Shown: piece by piece, positions 1 to 11,060 of the stretch
How positions within the stretch are numbered: position 1 is the first letter of the stretch
How the letters are laid out: every line of letters begins with the position of its first letter
NCBI RefSeq assembly: GCF_041435015.1
Contig: NZ_CP107989.1
Coordinates: 2,728,001 to 2,792,000 of the forward strand
DNA length: 64,000 bases
Direction: 5' to 3'
Source: Streptomyces canus
GTDB lineage: Bacteria; Actinomycetota; Actinomycetes; Streptomycetales; Streptomycetaceae
Made by a program: the position numbers and the translations under genes
Notes under the pieces: generated by a model
The model's input: the letters and a program-made list of their open reading frames with translations, nothing else
Told to the model about the DNA's origin: nothing
Database searches by the model: none

Positions 1-323
1 TAGAGCGAGACCGCGTCGGGGCCGTGCGCGTCGATGATCTCCCGCAGCCGCCTGGCCGTCTCGGTGATCGCCACGCCGACGGCTTCGGGCACCGGCTCCT
101 CGCCCCGCTCGGGCCGGACCAGGGCCGTGGTCAGCCGTCCGGGCGCGGCGAGCAGGTCGGCGGTGGTGGCGCCCTTGGTGCAGAGCTTGCCGAAGTTGGC
201 GGGGTGCTCCTTGTCTCCGGACGCCTTCAGGACCGTACGCCGTCCGTCCGGGCCGGTGCCGATGTCGAGGACCAGGCCGCAGCCCACACCGCAGTACGAG
301 CAGACCGTCCGCACCACGGGCAC
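1..323 (-). CDS. Assimilatory nitrate reductase-type molybdopterin oxidoreductase, N-terminal part
   Basis: Partial gene running off the left edge. The first 107 residues are visible from a GTG start preceded by GGGAGG. They open with the [4Fe-4S] motif CSYCGVGCGL, followed by a fourth cysteine in GKLCTKG. This is the signature of the N-terminal iron-sulfur domain of NasA/NarB/FdhF molybdopterin oxidoreductases. The spacing and the GDKEHPANFGKLCTKG segment fit assimilatory nitrate reductase best, which reduces nitrate to nitrite in the cytoplasm. Formate dehydrogenase remains an alternative because the catalytic part is outside the window. It is divergent from furA. Confidence 0.75.
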   Translation of the reverse strand, partial: MPVVRTVCSYCGVGCGLVLDIGTGPDGRRTVLKASGDKEHPANFGKLCTKGATTADLLAAPGRLTTALVRPERGEEPVPEAVGVAITETARRLREIIDAHGPDAVSL

Positions 324-394
324 GCCTCCCTGAGCTCAACCGATTCGATCTCCTCCGACCGTACGAAATGCCCATTACACAGATGTCTCCCGTG

Positions 395-414
395 CCGTTC
401 ATCAGGGGTTACAC
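395..414 (-). promoter_or_regulatory. Candidate GlnR-type box upstream of the nitrate reductase gene
   Basis: On the minus strand a GTAAC half is followed seven bases later by GAAC, about 75 bp before the nitrate reductase start. GlnR boxes in Streptomyces resemble gTnAc-n6-GaAAc and control nitrogen genes including nitrate reductase. The match is partial and the assignment is an inference. Confidence 0.3.
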
Positions 415-491
415 CGCCCGCACACCTCACCGGCCAGTGTTGTGAGCGCCTTCGTGTGCCGGAGGAGCCCCGAACTGAGGCGCCACAGATT

Positions 492-515
492 TGGAACGGT
501 TCCATTTCTTGAACC
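492..515 (+). promoter_or_regulatory. Inverted repeats in the furA promoter, probable Fur-family operator
   Basis: TGGAACGGTTCCA (492-504) is a perfect 6-bp inverted repeat around one base. Its right half pairs again with GAACC at 511-515, so two overlapping dyads lie 30-50 bp before the furA start. A possible -10 TAGGTT at 533-538 sits 6 bases before the ATG, with no clear Shine-Dalgarno sequence, which suggests leaderless autoregulated transcription as known for streptomycete furA. Confidence 0.5.
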
Positions 516-544
516 ATTCGTGTTTGTGGGGGTAGGTTGGTCGC

Positions 545-991
545 ATGACCGCCCCCCGGATTCCGAACACCGCCGACGAGCTGCGCGGTGCCGGCCTGCG
601 GGTGACGGCCGCACGCGTCGCACTGCTCGAGACCGTGCGGGCCGGTGACCACCTCGCGGCCGACGCGCTCGCCACGGGAGTGCGCGACCGCCTCGGCCAC
701 ATATCCCTCCAGGCCGTGTACGAGGCCCTGCACTCGCTCACCGCGGCGGGTCTCGTGCGCCGCCTCGAGCCGCCCGGCAGCCCTGCGCGGTTCGAGGGAC
801 GGGTCGGGGACAACCACCATCACCTGGTCTGCCGGTCGTGCGGGGCCGTCGTCGACGTCGACTGTGCCGTCGGTCACGCACCCTGCCTGACAGCTTCCGA
901 CGACGGCGGCTTCTCGATCGACGAGGCCGAGGTCATCTACTGGGGCCTGTGCCCCGACTGTTCCCCCCAAAGGCTTATTTCAGCACCGTGA
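545..991 (+). CDS. furA: Fur-family redox-responsive repressor (FurA type)
   Basis: The protein has 148 residues. It has an N-terminal winged helix (about residues 10-75, with GLRVTAARVALLE and the recognition region ISLQAVYEALHSL). The C-terminal half carries the metal-binding signature DNHHHLVCRSCG near residues 90-100 and a second CxxC (GLCPDCS) near the end. This matches the FurA/CatR branch that represses catalase-peroxidase and is inactivated by peroxide through its zinc thiolates. The katG gene starts 24 bases after its stop, so the pair is an operon. Dyad symmetry upstream suggests autoregulation. Confidence 0.92.
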   Translation: MTAPRIPNTADELRGAGLRVTAARVALLETVRAGDHLAADALATGVRDRLGHISLQAVYEALHSLTAAGLVRRLEPPGSPARFEGRVGDNHHHLVCRSCGAVVDVDCAVGHAPCLTASDDGGFSIDEAEVIYWGLCPDCSPQRLISAP

Positions 992-3232
<2,241 letters not shown>

Positions 3233-3244
3233 TCGACTGAACGA

Positions 3245-3278
3245 CACAGGGGCCGGTCCACACGGACCGGCCCCTGTG
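3245..3278 (+). terminator. Terminator of furA-katG
   Basis: A perfect 15-bp GC-rich stem (3245-3259 with 3264-3278) closes over a four-base ACAC loop, 13 bases after the katG stop. There is no U tract, which is normal for Streptomyces. It lies between convergent genes and may stop both. Confidence 0.85.
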
Positions 3279-3302
3279 CCATGTCCAGTGCCTCGGCAGG
3301 CA

Positions 3303-4478
3303 CTAGGCGAGCGTGGCCACGAACTTCCCGAGCCGCGCGATCCCCTCGCGCAGTGCGTCGGCCGAGGCCGCGTAGGACAGCCGTACATGGGTCTCGGCGG
3401 TCCCGACCCCGAAGTCCCGTCCCGGTGTGAGGGCCACGTGCGCCTCCTCGAGCGCCCGTCCGCAGAACTCCCACGAGGTGAGCCCGGTGCCGCTGACGTC
3501 GAAGTAGACGTAGAACGCCCCGTCGGGCGGCACGGGCACCGGCAGCCCGATCTGCTCCAGCCCCTCGAGGACCAGCGTCCGCCGCCGCCCGAACTCGGCC
3601 CGCCGCTCCTCGCACACGGCGAGCGACCCGGGCGTGAAACACGCGAGCGCGGCGTACTGGGCGGGGGTGGAGGCACAGATCATGTAGTTCTGGGCCAGCC
3701 GCTCCAGCGCGGGCACCAGCGCCTCGGGCACGACACACCAGCCCAGCCGCCAGCCGGTCATCCCGAAGTACTTCGAGAAGCTGTTGATGACGACGGCGTC
3801 CTGGTCGTACGACAGCACACTGCGCGGCGGCCGCCCCTGCGCGTCGTGATCGCCGAGGTCGAGGTAGATCTCGTCGACGATCCGCCACGCGTCCCGTTCC
3901 CGGGCGAGCGCGCAGATGGCCGCCAGCTCGTCTGCCGGGACGGAGGTGCCGGTCGGGTTGGAGGGACTCGCGACCATGATCCCGCGGGTGCGGTCCGTCC
4001 AGGACGACCCTACGGAGGCCGTATCCAGCTGGTACCGCGACCCGGCACTGGTGGGGACGAGGGTGACCCGCGCCCCGAAGCTCTCGGCGATCTGCCGGTT
4101 GCAGGGGTAGGACGGGTCGGCGATGAGCACCTCGTCCCCCGGGTCGACGAGGGCGGCGGCGCCCAGCACCAGTGCCGCCGACGCCCCCGCGGTCACGACG
4201 ACCCGGCCCGGATCGACGTCGACGCCGTGCTGATCGCCGTAGAACCGCGCTATGGCCTGCCGCAGTGCGGGCAGTCCGAGCGCTCCGGTGTAGCTCATGG
4301 GCCTGCTGCCCACGGCCTCCCGCAGCGCGTCCAGCACGGCCGGGGGCGCCCCGAAGTCCGGCTCTCCGAGACTGAGCTTGACGACGCGGTGCCCCTCGGC
4401 CTCCAGTGCCGCGGCGTGCTTGCCGAACTCCATGGCGTAGAACGGCGCGACGGACTGGGCGCGCTGCGAGATCCTCAT
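3303..4478 (-). CDS. Class I/II pyridoxal-phosphate aminotransferase
   Basis: The protein has 391 residues when begun at the ATG giving MRISQRAQSV. Fold-type I aminotransferase landmarks are in order: SPSNPTGT near residue 171, VDEIYLDL near 201, and the cofactor-binding Lys236 in NSFSKYFGMTGWRLGW. The length fits the aspartate/aromatic aminotransferase family, but the substrate cannot be read from sequence. A longer open frame upstream overlaps the next gene and lacks family similarity, so it was not used. It faces katG across the shared terminator. The amino-acid permease upstream is transcribed the same way, 44 bases away, and may be co-transcribed. Confidence 0.88.
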   Translation of the reverse strand: MRISQRAQSVAPFYAMEFGKHAAALEAEGHRVVKLSLGEPDFGAPPAVLDALREAVGSRPMSYTGALGLPALRQAIARFYGDQHGVDVDPGRVVVTAGASAALVLGAAALVDPGDEVLIADPSYPCNRQIAESFGARVTLVPTSAGSRYQLDTASVGSSWTDRTRGIMVASPSNPTGTSVPADELAAICALARERDAWRIVDEIYLDLGDHDAQGRPPRSVLSYDQDAVVINSFSKYFGMTGWRLGWCVVPEALVPALERLAQNYMICASTPAQYAALACFTPGSLAVCEERRAEFGRRRTLVLEGLEQIGLPVPVPPDGAFYVYFDVSGTGLTSWEFCGRALEEAHVALTPGRDFGVGTAETHVRLSYAASADALREGIARLGKFVATLA

Positions 4479-4522
4479 GCGGGAATCATGCCAAAGTCGG
4501 CGAAGGCCAGAGAAACCGCAGG

Positions 4523-5950
4523 TCAGACCTGGTTGGAGAGCTGCGGCTCGGTCCGGGCGGCCCGGCGTTGGCGTATCACCGCGTAGACCACCACGGCGAG
4601 GGCGACCAGGGTGGACAGGACGACCTGGTCGCGGCCTCCACCGTCGGCGGTGTCGGTGAGCATGTAGCCCAGGACGAAAGTGATCAGGGCGATGGTGGCC
4701 CAGGTGAGGTAGGGGTAGAGCCACATCCGGACGACCAGCTTCTCCGGCGACTCCCGCTCGATGATCTTGCGCATCCGCAGCTGGGAGAAGCAGATCACCA
4801 GCCAGACGAACAGGGCGATCGCGCCGGAGGAGTTGAGCAGGAACTGGAAGACCGTGTCGGGCCACAGGTAGTTGAAGGCGACCGCGACGAAGCCGAAGAC
4901 CACCGAGGCCAGGATGGCCGCCTGCGGCACACCGCGGCCCGTGGTCCGCCCGAGCGCGGCCGGGGCGTCGCTGCGGCGGCCGAGCGAGAAGGCCATGCGC
5001 GAGGCCGTGTACAGGCCGGAGTTGAGGCAGGAGAGCACGGAGGTCAGCACGATGGCATTCATGATCTGGGCGGCGTGCGGGATGCCGATGGAGCTGAGGG
5101 CGGCGACGTACGAGCCGTCCTTGAGGATGGCCGGGTCGTCCCAGCGCAGCAGCGACACCACGATCAGGATCGAGCCCAGGTAGAACACCGCGATCCGCCA
5201 GATCACGCTGTTGGTGGCCTTGGTGACGGCGGCCCGCGGATCGGCGGTCTCACCCGCGGCGAGGGTGACGATCTCGCTGCCCATGAAGGAGAAGACCACC
5301 ATCAGGACGCCGGTGAGGATCGCTCCGGGGCCGTTGGGCAGGAAGCCGCCGTGCGCGGTGAGGTTGGAGAATCCGGAGGCCGGGTGGTCCGAACCCGGCA
5401 GCAGACCGAAGATCGCGAGTCCTCCGACCACGATGAACGCGGCGATCGCGACGACCTTGATGCCGGCGAACCAGAACTCGAACTCGCCGTAGGAGCTGAC
5501 CGAGACCAGGTTGGTGGCGGTCAGGACGACCATGACGATCAGGGCCCAGCCCCACTGCGGGACCGCGGGTATCCAGCCGGCCAGGATCTTGGCCCCGGCG
5601 GTCGCCTCGACGGCGAGCACCACGACCCAGAAGAACCAGTACAGCCAGCCGATGGTGAACCCGGCCCAGCGGCCCAGCGCGCGGTCGGCGTAGGCGGAGA
5701 ACGAGCCCGAGGTGGGGTTGGCCGCGGCCATCTCGCCGAGCATGCGCATCACGAGGACGACGAGGACGCCGACGAGGGCGTACGAGACGAGGATGCCGGG
5801 GCCGGCGGCGGCGATGCCGGAGCCGGATCCGACGAACAGACCGGCGCCGATGACGCCGCCGATCGCGATCATCGACAGGTGGCGGTTCTTGAGCCCGGCC
5901 TGCAGGCCACCGGACTCCGCGGGAGGGGTTTCGGGGAGGGTTGCAGTCAT
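4523..5950 (-). CDS. Amino-acid permease, GabP/AnsP type (APC superfamily)
   Basis: The protein has 475 residues with about twelve hydrophobic segments. The N-terminal cytoplasmic stretch GLKNRHLSMIAIGGVIGAGLF is the signature of the AAT family of APC proton-coupled amino-acid importers. ANPTSGSFSAYADRALG follows helix 2. GABA, proline, arginine and aromatic permeases share these motifs, so the substrate is open. The ATG giving MTATLPETPP has no clear Shine-Dalgarno sequence. A possible -10 (TAATTT, 5959-5964) sits 8 bases before it. The upstream 140 bp is unusually AT-rich, and a GntR gene diverges from it. Confidence 0.87.
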   Translation of the reverse strand: MTATLPETPPAESGGLQAGLKNRHLSMIAIGGVIGAGLFVGSGSGIAAAGPGILVSYALVGVLVVLVMRMLGEMAAANPTSGSFSAYADRALGRWAGFTIGWLYWFFWVVVLAVEATAGAKILAGWIPAVPQWGWALIVMVVLTATNLVSVSSYGEFEFWFAGIKVVAIAAFIVVGGLAIFGLLPGSDHPASGFSNLTAHGGFLPNGPGAILTGVLMVVFSFMGSEIVTLAAGETADPRAAVTKATNSVIWRIAVFYLGSILIVVSLLRWDDPAILKDGSYVAALSSIGIPHAAQIMNAIVLTSVLSCLNSGLYTASRMAFSLGRRSDAPAALGRTTGRGVPQAAILASVVFGFVAVAFNYLWPDTVFQFLLNSSGAIALFVWLVICFSQLRMRKIIERESPEKLVVRMWLYPYLTWATIALITFVLGYMLTDTADGGGRDQVVLSTLVALAVVVYAVIRQRRAARTEPQLSNQV

Positions 5951-6088
5951 GGACCGGGAAATTAGTTCAGCACGATCAGAAAAAACAGTCTTGTTTAACT
6001 GTTCATGTTGCTCTATTTTCCGTACATGCAGAGCACGCCGTGCCACCGTCCCCCGTAACCTCGCTCAGCAGGCCGTTAGGGTGGCGTC

Positions 6089-6814
6089 GTGGTGAACGCA
6101 GCGGGCAAGTTCGGGCCCTACAACCAGGCGGCGCCCGCGCAGGTCGGCGGGGTGTGGGACACCCGCGTCCTGGCCGGCCGGGGCACCACGGGAGCCGAAC
6201 TCGTCCGGTCCAGGATCGCCCTGCGGATACGGCTGAGGTCCGTGGCGCCGGGCGACCGGCTGCCGGACGCGGGCGTCCTCGCCGAGGAACTGGGGATCAG
6301 CGAGATCACCGTGCGCCGCGCGCTGGAGGCCATGTGCCAGGACGGCCTGCTCGACCGCCGTCGGGGCCGGTCCGGCGGCACCTTCGTCGCGGCCGAATGG
6401 GACACGGTCGTCGCCGTGCTGCACGACGTCGACGAGACGGCCTCGCTGGAATCCTTCCATCTGCTGCTCGAATGCGGTCTCGTGGCGCACGGCTCGGGTG
6501 AGGTCCCGGACGGACGCCTCGACGGACTGCACACCCTCATCGAGGAGCTGGACCTGGCCGATGACCCGGCCCGGCTGCTCGAACTGGAGACCCGCTTCCA
6601 CCTCGACCTGGCCGAGGCGCTCGGCGGCGTCGGGATCCGTGAGTTCGCCGCCGACCTGCTCGGCCGCCAGTGCCTGCTGGGGCCCGCGCCCACCCCTTCG
6701 GTCGTACGGGCGCGCAACCGCTGCCACGCCGACCTGCTCGACCAACTCACCCGCGGTGCCATGGACCCGGCGGTCCGCGCGGTGAAGGCGCACCGGCACG
6801 CCGGCCTGAACTGA
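6089..6814 (+). CDS. GntR/FadR-family transcriptional regulator
   Basis: The protein has 241 residues starting at tandem GTG codons. A winged helix lies at about residues 38-105 (PGDRLPDAGVLAEELGISEITVRRALEAM then GRSGGTFVA), followed by an all-helical C-terminal domain of FCD type that normally binds a small organic acid. It diverges from one amino-acid permease and lies 45 bases before another, so control of amino-acid uptake is the natural inference. A TTAGGGT-like -10 just before the start suggests a leaderless transcript. Confidence 0.8.
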   Translation: MVNAAGKFGPYNQAAPAQVGGVWDTRVLAGRGTTGAELVRSRIALRIRLRSVAPGDRLPDAGVLAEELGISEITVRRALEAMCQDGLLDRRRGRSGGTFVAAEWDTVVAVLHDVDETASLESFHLLLECGLVAHGSGEVPDGRLDGLHTLIEELDLADDPARLLELETRFHLDLAEALGGVGIREFAADLLGRQCLLGPAPTPSVVRARNRCHADLLDQLTRGAMDPAVRAVKAHRHAGLN

Positions 6815-6859
6815 TCTCCCCTTTTACTGAGCCGCCGACCTCGCTGAAGGAGCTGTCCC

Positions 6860-8332
6860 ATGCCGGTACCCGGACCTGTCGGCCCCTCGTCGACGTCGGG
6901 CCCCGCCGACGACGCACCGCAGCGGCTGCGCGGCGGTGTCCTCGGCATGGCGGACATCGCCGCCGCCACGATGGCCAACGTCGGTCCGGCGATGAGCTTC
7001 TTCTTCGGCTTCGCCTTCCTCGCCACCACCGCGGGGATCGCGTCCCCGCTGACCATCGTGGCGGCGGGGGTGGCGGTCGCGCTGCTCGGCAACACGCTGG
7101 CCGAGTTCTCCCGGGCCCACCCCTCGGCGGGCAGCTTCACCACCTTCGTCGGCAAGACCTTCGGTCCGGTCAGCGCGGTGACCACGGCCCTGCTGGCCGG
7201 ACTCGGCTACATCATCGCGATGGCCTCGGTGATCGCGATCTCGGGTGGCTTCGTGCAGATCACCCTGCACCACTACACGGGCGTCGACGTGCCGTGGATC
7301 ATCTGGACGCTGCTGCTCACCGGTTGCTCGGTGGTGCTGATGCTGCGCGGGATCGTCGTCTCCACCAAGTGGGCCGGCTACTTCTTCGGCGTGGAGATGC
7401 TGGTGCTCGTCGTGGTCTCGGTCGCGGCGATCGTCGAGCATCGCGGCGCCCTCTCCGCCGCCCCGTTCCTGCCCGGCCGTCTCACCCACGGCCTCAAGGG
7501 GCTCGCGGCCGGATTCCCGCTGGCGGTGTACCTGTTCATCGGCTGGGAGAACTCGGCGGCCCTCGCCGAGGAGACGGAGAACCCACGGCGCAACGTCGGC
7601 CGCGCGGTGTTCTCCTCGGTCGCGATCATGACGGTGAGCTACATCCTCTTCTCCTACGCCACGGTGACCGGCTTCGGCTACGACCTGGACCGGCTCGGCG
7701 CCTCCCCCATCCCGTTCATCGACGTCGCCCAGCACACCCTCGGCGCGCTGGCGTTCCTCGCCTACGTCGGCGGCCTGACCTCCACCCTCGGCGTCCTGAT
7801 CGCGGGCATCAACTCCCAGGCCCGCCTGGTCTTCAACGCGGGGCGCGAGGGACTGCTGCCGTCCTTCTTCGGCTACGTCCATCCCACGCGCCGTACGCCG
7901 AACAACGCGATCGTCACCTTCGCCGTCACCGCGCTGCTGATCATCGGCGGCTGGGGACTGGGCCATCTGCTCGGCTCCGGCGGCGGTCCGATGAACCCCG
8001 TGGTCTTCTTCACGGAGTCATCGAGCCTCGGCGCCATCCTGATCCTGCTGGTCTACCTGGCGTCCAACATCGCCCTCCCCCTCTACTACCGCCGGTACCG
8101 CCCCCAGGAGTTCCGGCCCGTCCGACACCTCGTCCTGCCCGCGATCGGCGCCCTGGCCATCCTGGTCCCCCTCTACTACCTGGCCAAGCCCGGCCAGCCG
8201 GCCCCGTACAGCTGGTTCCCGTACGCCGCCCTGGCCACGTTGCTCGCGGCCATCGGCTACGCGACCCTCCTGGTCCGCCGGGACCCGAGCCTCGCGGAGC
8301 GGGTGGGATCGGTGGTGGCGGACGCGGAGTGA
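6860..8332 (+). CDS. APC-superfamily amino-acid/polyamine permease
   Basis: The protein has 490 residues with about twelve membrane segments and a short hydrophilic N-terminus. The first-helix motif GMADIAAATMANVGPAMSFF and the helix-6 region GWENSAALAEETENPRRNV (the classic E-x-x-N-P loop) place it in the ACT/YfnA-like branch of APC importers. AAGGAG lies 8 bases before the ATG. It follows the GntR gene on the same strand and is probably co-transcribed with it. The substrate is undetermined. Confidence 0.85.
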   Translation: MPVPGPVGPSSTSGPADDAPQRLRGGVLGMADIAAATMANVGPAMSFFFGFAFLATTAGIASPLTIVAAGVAVALLGNTLAEFSRAHPSAGSFTTFVGKTFGPVSAVTTALLAGLGYIIAMASVIAISGGFVQITLHHYTGVDVPWIIWTLLLTGCSVVLMLRGIVVSTKWAGYFFGVEMLVLVVVSVAAIVEHRGALSAAPFLPGRLTHGLKGLAAGFPLAVYLFIGWENSAALAEETENPRRNVGRAVFSSVAIMTVSYILFSYATVTGFGYDLDRLGASPIPFIDVAQHTLGALAFLAYVGGLTSTLGVLIAGINSQARLVFNAGREGLLPSFFGYVHPTRRTPNNAIVTFAVTALLIIGGWGLGHLLGSGGGPMNPVVFFTESSSLGAILILLVYLASNIALPLYYRRYRPQEFRPVRHLVLPAIGALAILVPLYYLAKPGQPAPYSWFPYAALATLLAAIGYATLLVRRDPSLAERVGSVVADAE

Positions 8333-8348
8333 GCCGACGTCCCCGTCG

Positions 8349-8390
8349 CCACGCACTTCATGGGGTGCGTCATCGGCAAGGTGTCCTGGA
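8349..8390 (-). pseudogene. Degraded remnant of an RNA methyltransferase C-terminus (copy A)
   Basis: On the minus strand a short frame reads DTLPMTHPMKCVA, resembling the conserved TrmA/RumA-type ending DxFPMTHHVECVA. A 37-base stretch here (8349-8385) matches 17862-17898 at 31 positions. There is no start, stop or upstream domain. The rest of this 530-bp gap, to 8864, holds only the hairpin at 8789-8828. Confidence 0.45.
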
Positions 8391-8788
8391 GGAGCCGGCG
8401 ACAGCGAGAAGGCGACGATCGCCTGAGGGGTGCCGGGAAGCTGGGCCACCCGGCCGTCGTCTCTCCCCCCCCCGCTCGCGCACAATGGCGGCGACAGAGA
8501 CGACCCGGGCACCCGGTCGGCCGTCGGCCCCGGCGGACCGCTTCGGGCGGCGGCCTTCCCTCCGGGTGCGGGCACCATGCCGTGTTGTCTCGGGCTTCAT
8601 CGGCTTCGCGCGCCCTGGGCACGGCCCTTCCGTACAGGTGGTTGTCGGGACGCACGGCCGCCACCACATCGCCCGCGGCGGCGAAACGGGCAACCACGAC
8701 ATGGTTCTTCACGGCAGGACCAGGACGGGACGGTGAGCGGGCCGCCGCCACGACGCGGGGAAACGTCACGCGGCGGCGGCCCTGGGAG

Positions 8789-8828
8789 GTCCGGCAGCCT
8801 CCGGGCAGGACGGGTCAGGCTGCCGGAC
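8789..8828 (-). terminator. Terminator-like hairpin behind the paoABC-like operon
   Basis: A perfect 12-bp stem pairs 8789-8800 with 8817-8828 over a 16-base loop, 36 bases past the stop of the minus-strand molybdenum subunit gene. Confidence 0.6.
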
Positions 8829-8864
8829 GAGCGGTGTGCACTCCGCCGGACCGAAGTCCGCGGA

Positions 8865-11060
8865 TCAGAGCAACGCGTCCGCGGTGATGGGCAGTTCACG
8901 GATGCGGCGGCCGGTGGCGTTGAAGACGGCGTTGGCGATGGCGGGCGCCACCCCGATCATCACGAGCTCTCCGAGGCCCTTGACGCCGAGCGGGTCGGCC
9001 TCGCGGTCCTCGCCGTCCAGATAGATCGCCTTGAGGTCGGGGATGTCGGCGTTGACGGGCACCAGGTAGTCGGCGAGGTTCGCGTTGACGATCCGCCCGT
9101 CGCGGTGGTCGGTGACCGTGTGCTCCAGCAGGGCCGTGCCGATACCGCCGACCATGCCGCCGAGGGCCTGGCTGTCGGCGAGCTTGGGGCTGATGATGCG
9201 GCCCGCGTCGTACACGCCGAGTACGCGCCGCACCCGCACCAGGCCCAGCGTCACGTCGACGGCCACTTCGGCGAAGGTGGCGTTGTAGCCGTAGAAGGAG
9301 TGCCGCTCGGGGCCCGTCGGCGGCGCGAAGGAGCCGTCCGCTTCCAGGTGGGTGCGGTCGTTGCGGGTCAGCAGCCGCCGGTACGTCTCCCCGCGCGTGG
9401 GGTCGTTCCTCACGTGCAGTCGGCCGCCCCGCACCACGACCTCGTCTGCCGCCACCCCGTACAGCGGCGACTCGCGGTCCTCGACGGCCAGTCGGATCGC
9501 CTGACGACGGACCTTGTCGCAGGCGTCGAGGGTGGCGGAGCCGACGCTGGCCATGGTCATCGAGCCGCCGTGCGGTGGGGTCGGCGGGTAGAGGGAGTCC
9601 CCCAGCCGGAAGGTGACCGTGCGCACGGTCAACCCGAGGGCGTCGGCCGCGACCTGGGTCTGCGAGGTGTACGTGCCCGGGCCCATGTCGGTGGCGGCGG
9701 CCTCGACCAGCGCGGTGCCGTCGGCGTCCAGGCGGGCCCGGGCCTGGGCGGGCATGCGGGCGGTGTCGTAGACACCGGCGGCCATGCCCCTGCCGATCAG
9801 CCAGTCCCCCTCGCGCGTGGAGCGGGGCTCGGGACGGCGACGGTCCCAGCCGAACTCGCGGGCGCCGACGGTGCAGCACTCGCGCAGCCGGCGGGTGGAG
9901 AACGGCAGCCCTGACGACTCGTCCTCCGACGGCTCGTTGCGCCGGCGCAGTTCGATCGGGTCGACGCCGAGCTTGTGGGCGAGTTCGTCCATGGCCGACT
10001 CGATGACGAAGGAGGCCGTCTGGAATCCCGGGCCGCGCATGTACAGGGGCGTGGGCAGATCCAGCGGCACCGTCCGATACCTCTGGGTCACGTTGGGCAT
10101 GCTGTAGAGCATCTGTCCGGCCGCCAGGACGGACTCGGTGAACGTCTCGTACGAGGACGTCTCGGCGTCCAGCTCGTGCACCGCGGCGGTCAGACGGCCG
10201 CGCCGGTCACTGCCGAGGCGCAGGTGGTACGTGTACGAGGGCCGGAAACCGGTACCGAGGTACATCTGCTTGCGGCTGAGGACCAGCTTGACCGGGCGCT
10301 TGGTCTCGCGGGCGGCCAGCGCGGCGACGACCACGTGCGGCCAGCAGCGCAGGGCCGTGCCGAAACCGCCTCCGACGAACGGCGAGATGACCCGCACCGC
10401 ATCCGTCTCCAGGCCGAACACCGTGGCGAGTTCGGTCTGTGTGCCCACCACCCACTGGGTCTTGTCCCACACGGTGAGCTTGTCGCCTTTCCAGCGGGCG
10501 ATGGTGGCGTGCGGCTCCATCGGGTTGTGGTGGTTGCGCGCCGTGCGGTACGTCAGGTCCAGCCGCACGGCCGCTGAGCGCAGGGCCCCTTCGGCGTCGC
10601 CGCGCGCGTAACGGGTCGGCTCGTCCGGCTCGGCCTCGGTCAGGTCGGTCGAGGGCTGTTCGGCGTCGTAGCCGACCTTGACCAGACTCGCACCGTGCTG
10701 TGCGGCCTCCAGGGTGGTGGCCACCACGACGGCGACCGGCTGGCCGTGGAAGCGGACACGGTCGTCCTGGAAGACACGCAGTCGCCGGCCGGGCGGATTG
10801 TTCGACCCGGAGTTGTCGCGGTACGGCAGCTTCGGCGCGTTGCGGTGGTGGAGCACCTTCAGTACGCCCGAAAGGGCTTCGGCGGCGGCGCTGTCGATCG
10901 ACGTGATGCGGCCGCGGCCGATGGCCGCGTCGACGATGACGGCGTGAACGGATCCCTCGACCTCGTGCTCGGCGGCGTACAGCGCCTGGCCGGTGACCTT
11001 GAGCCGGCCGTCCACCCGGGACAGCGGCGCACCCACGGCTGCGCGCGGCTGGGGGCTCAC
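8865..11060 (-). CDS. Molybdopterin-binding subunit of aldehyde oxidoreductase (PaoC-like, xanthine oxidase family)
   Basis: The protein has 731 residues with the family's two domains. The substrate-channel half includes SPFVGGGFGTALRC, and the cofactor half ends in GVKGLGELVMIG, where Glu698 is the catalytic base of molybdenum hydroxylases. Length and order fit PaoC (YagR), the large subunit of the periplasmic aldehyde oxidase PaoABC, which turns aldehydes into acids. Its start overlaps the stop of the FAD subunit by four bases (ATGA), so translation is coupled. It has no signal of its own and would be exported folded, with the Tat-bearing iron-sulfur subunit. Confidence 0.88.
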   Translation of the reverse strand: MSPQPRAAVGAPLSRVDGRLKVTGQALYAAEHEVEGSVHAVIVDAAIGRGRITSIDSAAAEALSGVLKVLHHRNAPKLPYRDNSGSNNPPGRRLRVFQDDRVRFHGQPVAVVVATTLEAAQHGASLVKVGYDAEQPSTDLTEAEPDEPTRYARGDAEGALRSAAVRLDLTYRTARNHHNPMEPHATIARWKGDKLTVWDKTQWVVGTQTELATVFGLETDAVRVISPFVGGGFGTALRCWPHVVVAALAARETKRPVKLVLSRKQMYLGTGFRPSYTYHLRLGSDRRGRLTAAVHELDAETSSYETFTESVLAAGQMLYSMPNVTQRYRTVPLDLPTPLYMRGPGFQTASFVIESAMDELAHKLGVDPIELRRRNEPSEDESSGLPFSTRRLRECCTVGAREFGWDRRRPEPRSTREGDWLIGRGMAAGVYDTARMPAQARARLDADGTALVEAAATDMGPGTYTSQTQVAADALGLTVRTVTFRLGDSLYPPTPPHGGSMTMASVGSATLDACDKVRRQAIRLAVEDRESPLYGVAADEVVVRGGRLHVRNDPTRGETYRRLLTRNDRTHLEADGSFAPPTGPERHSFYGYNATFAEVAVDVTLGLVRVRRVLGVYDAGRIISPKLADSQALGGMVGGIGTALLEHTVTDHRDGRIVNANLADYLVPVNADIPDLKAIYLDGEDREADPLGVKGLGELVMIGVAPAIANAVFNATGRRIRELPITADALL

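Noticed and set aside
4406..5965. Long plus-strand frame opposite the amino-acid permease
   Set aside because: Highly acidic, repetitive Asp/Gly/His-rich product typical of an antisense shadow. The permease on the other strand is unmistakable.
8400..8780. Several overlapping Arg/Pro-rich frames in the gap after the APC permease
   Set aside because: No ribosome sites, no family resemblance and inconsistent codon bias in any frame.
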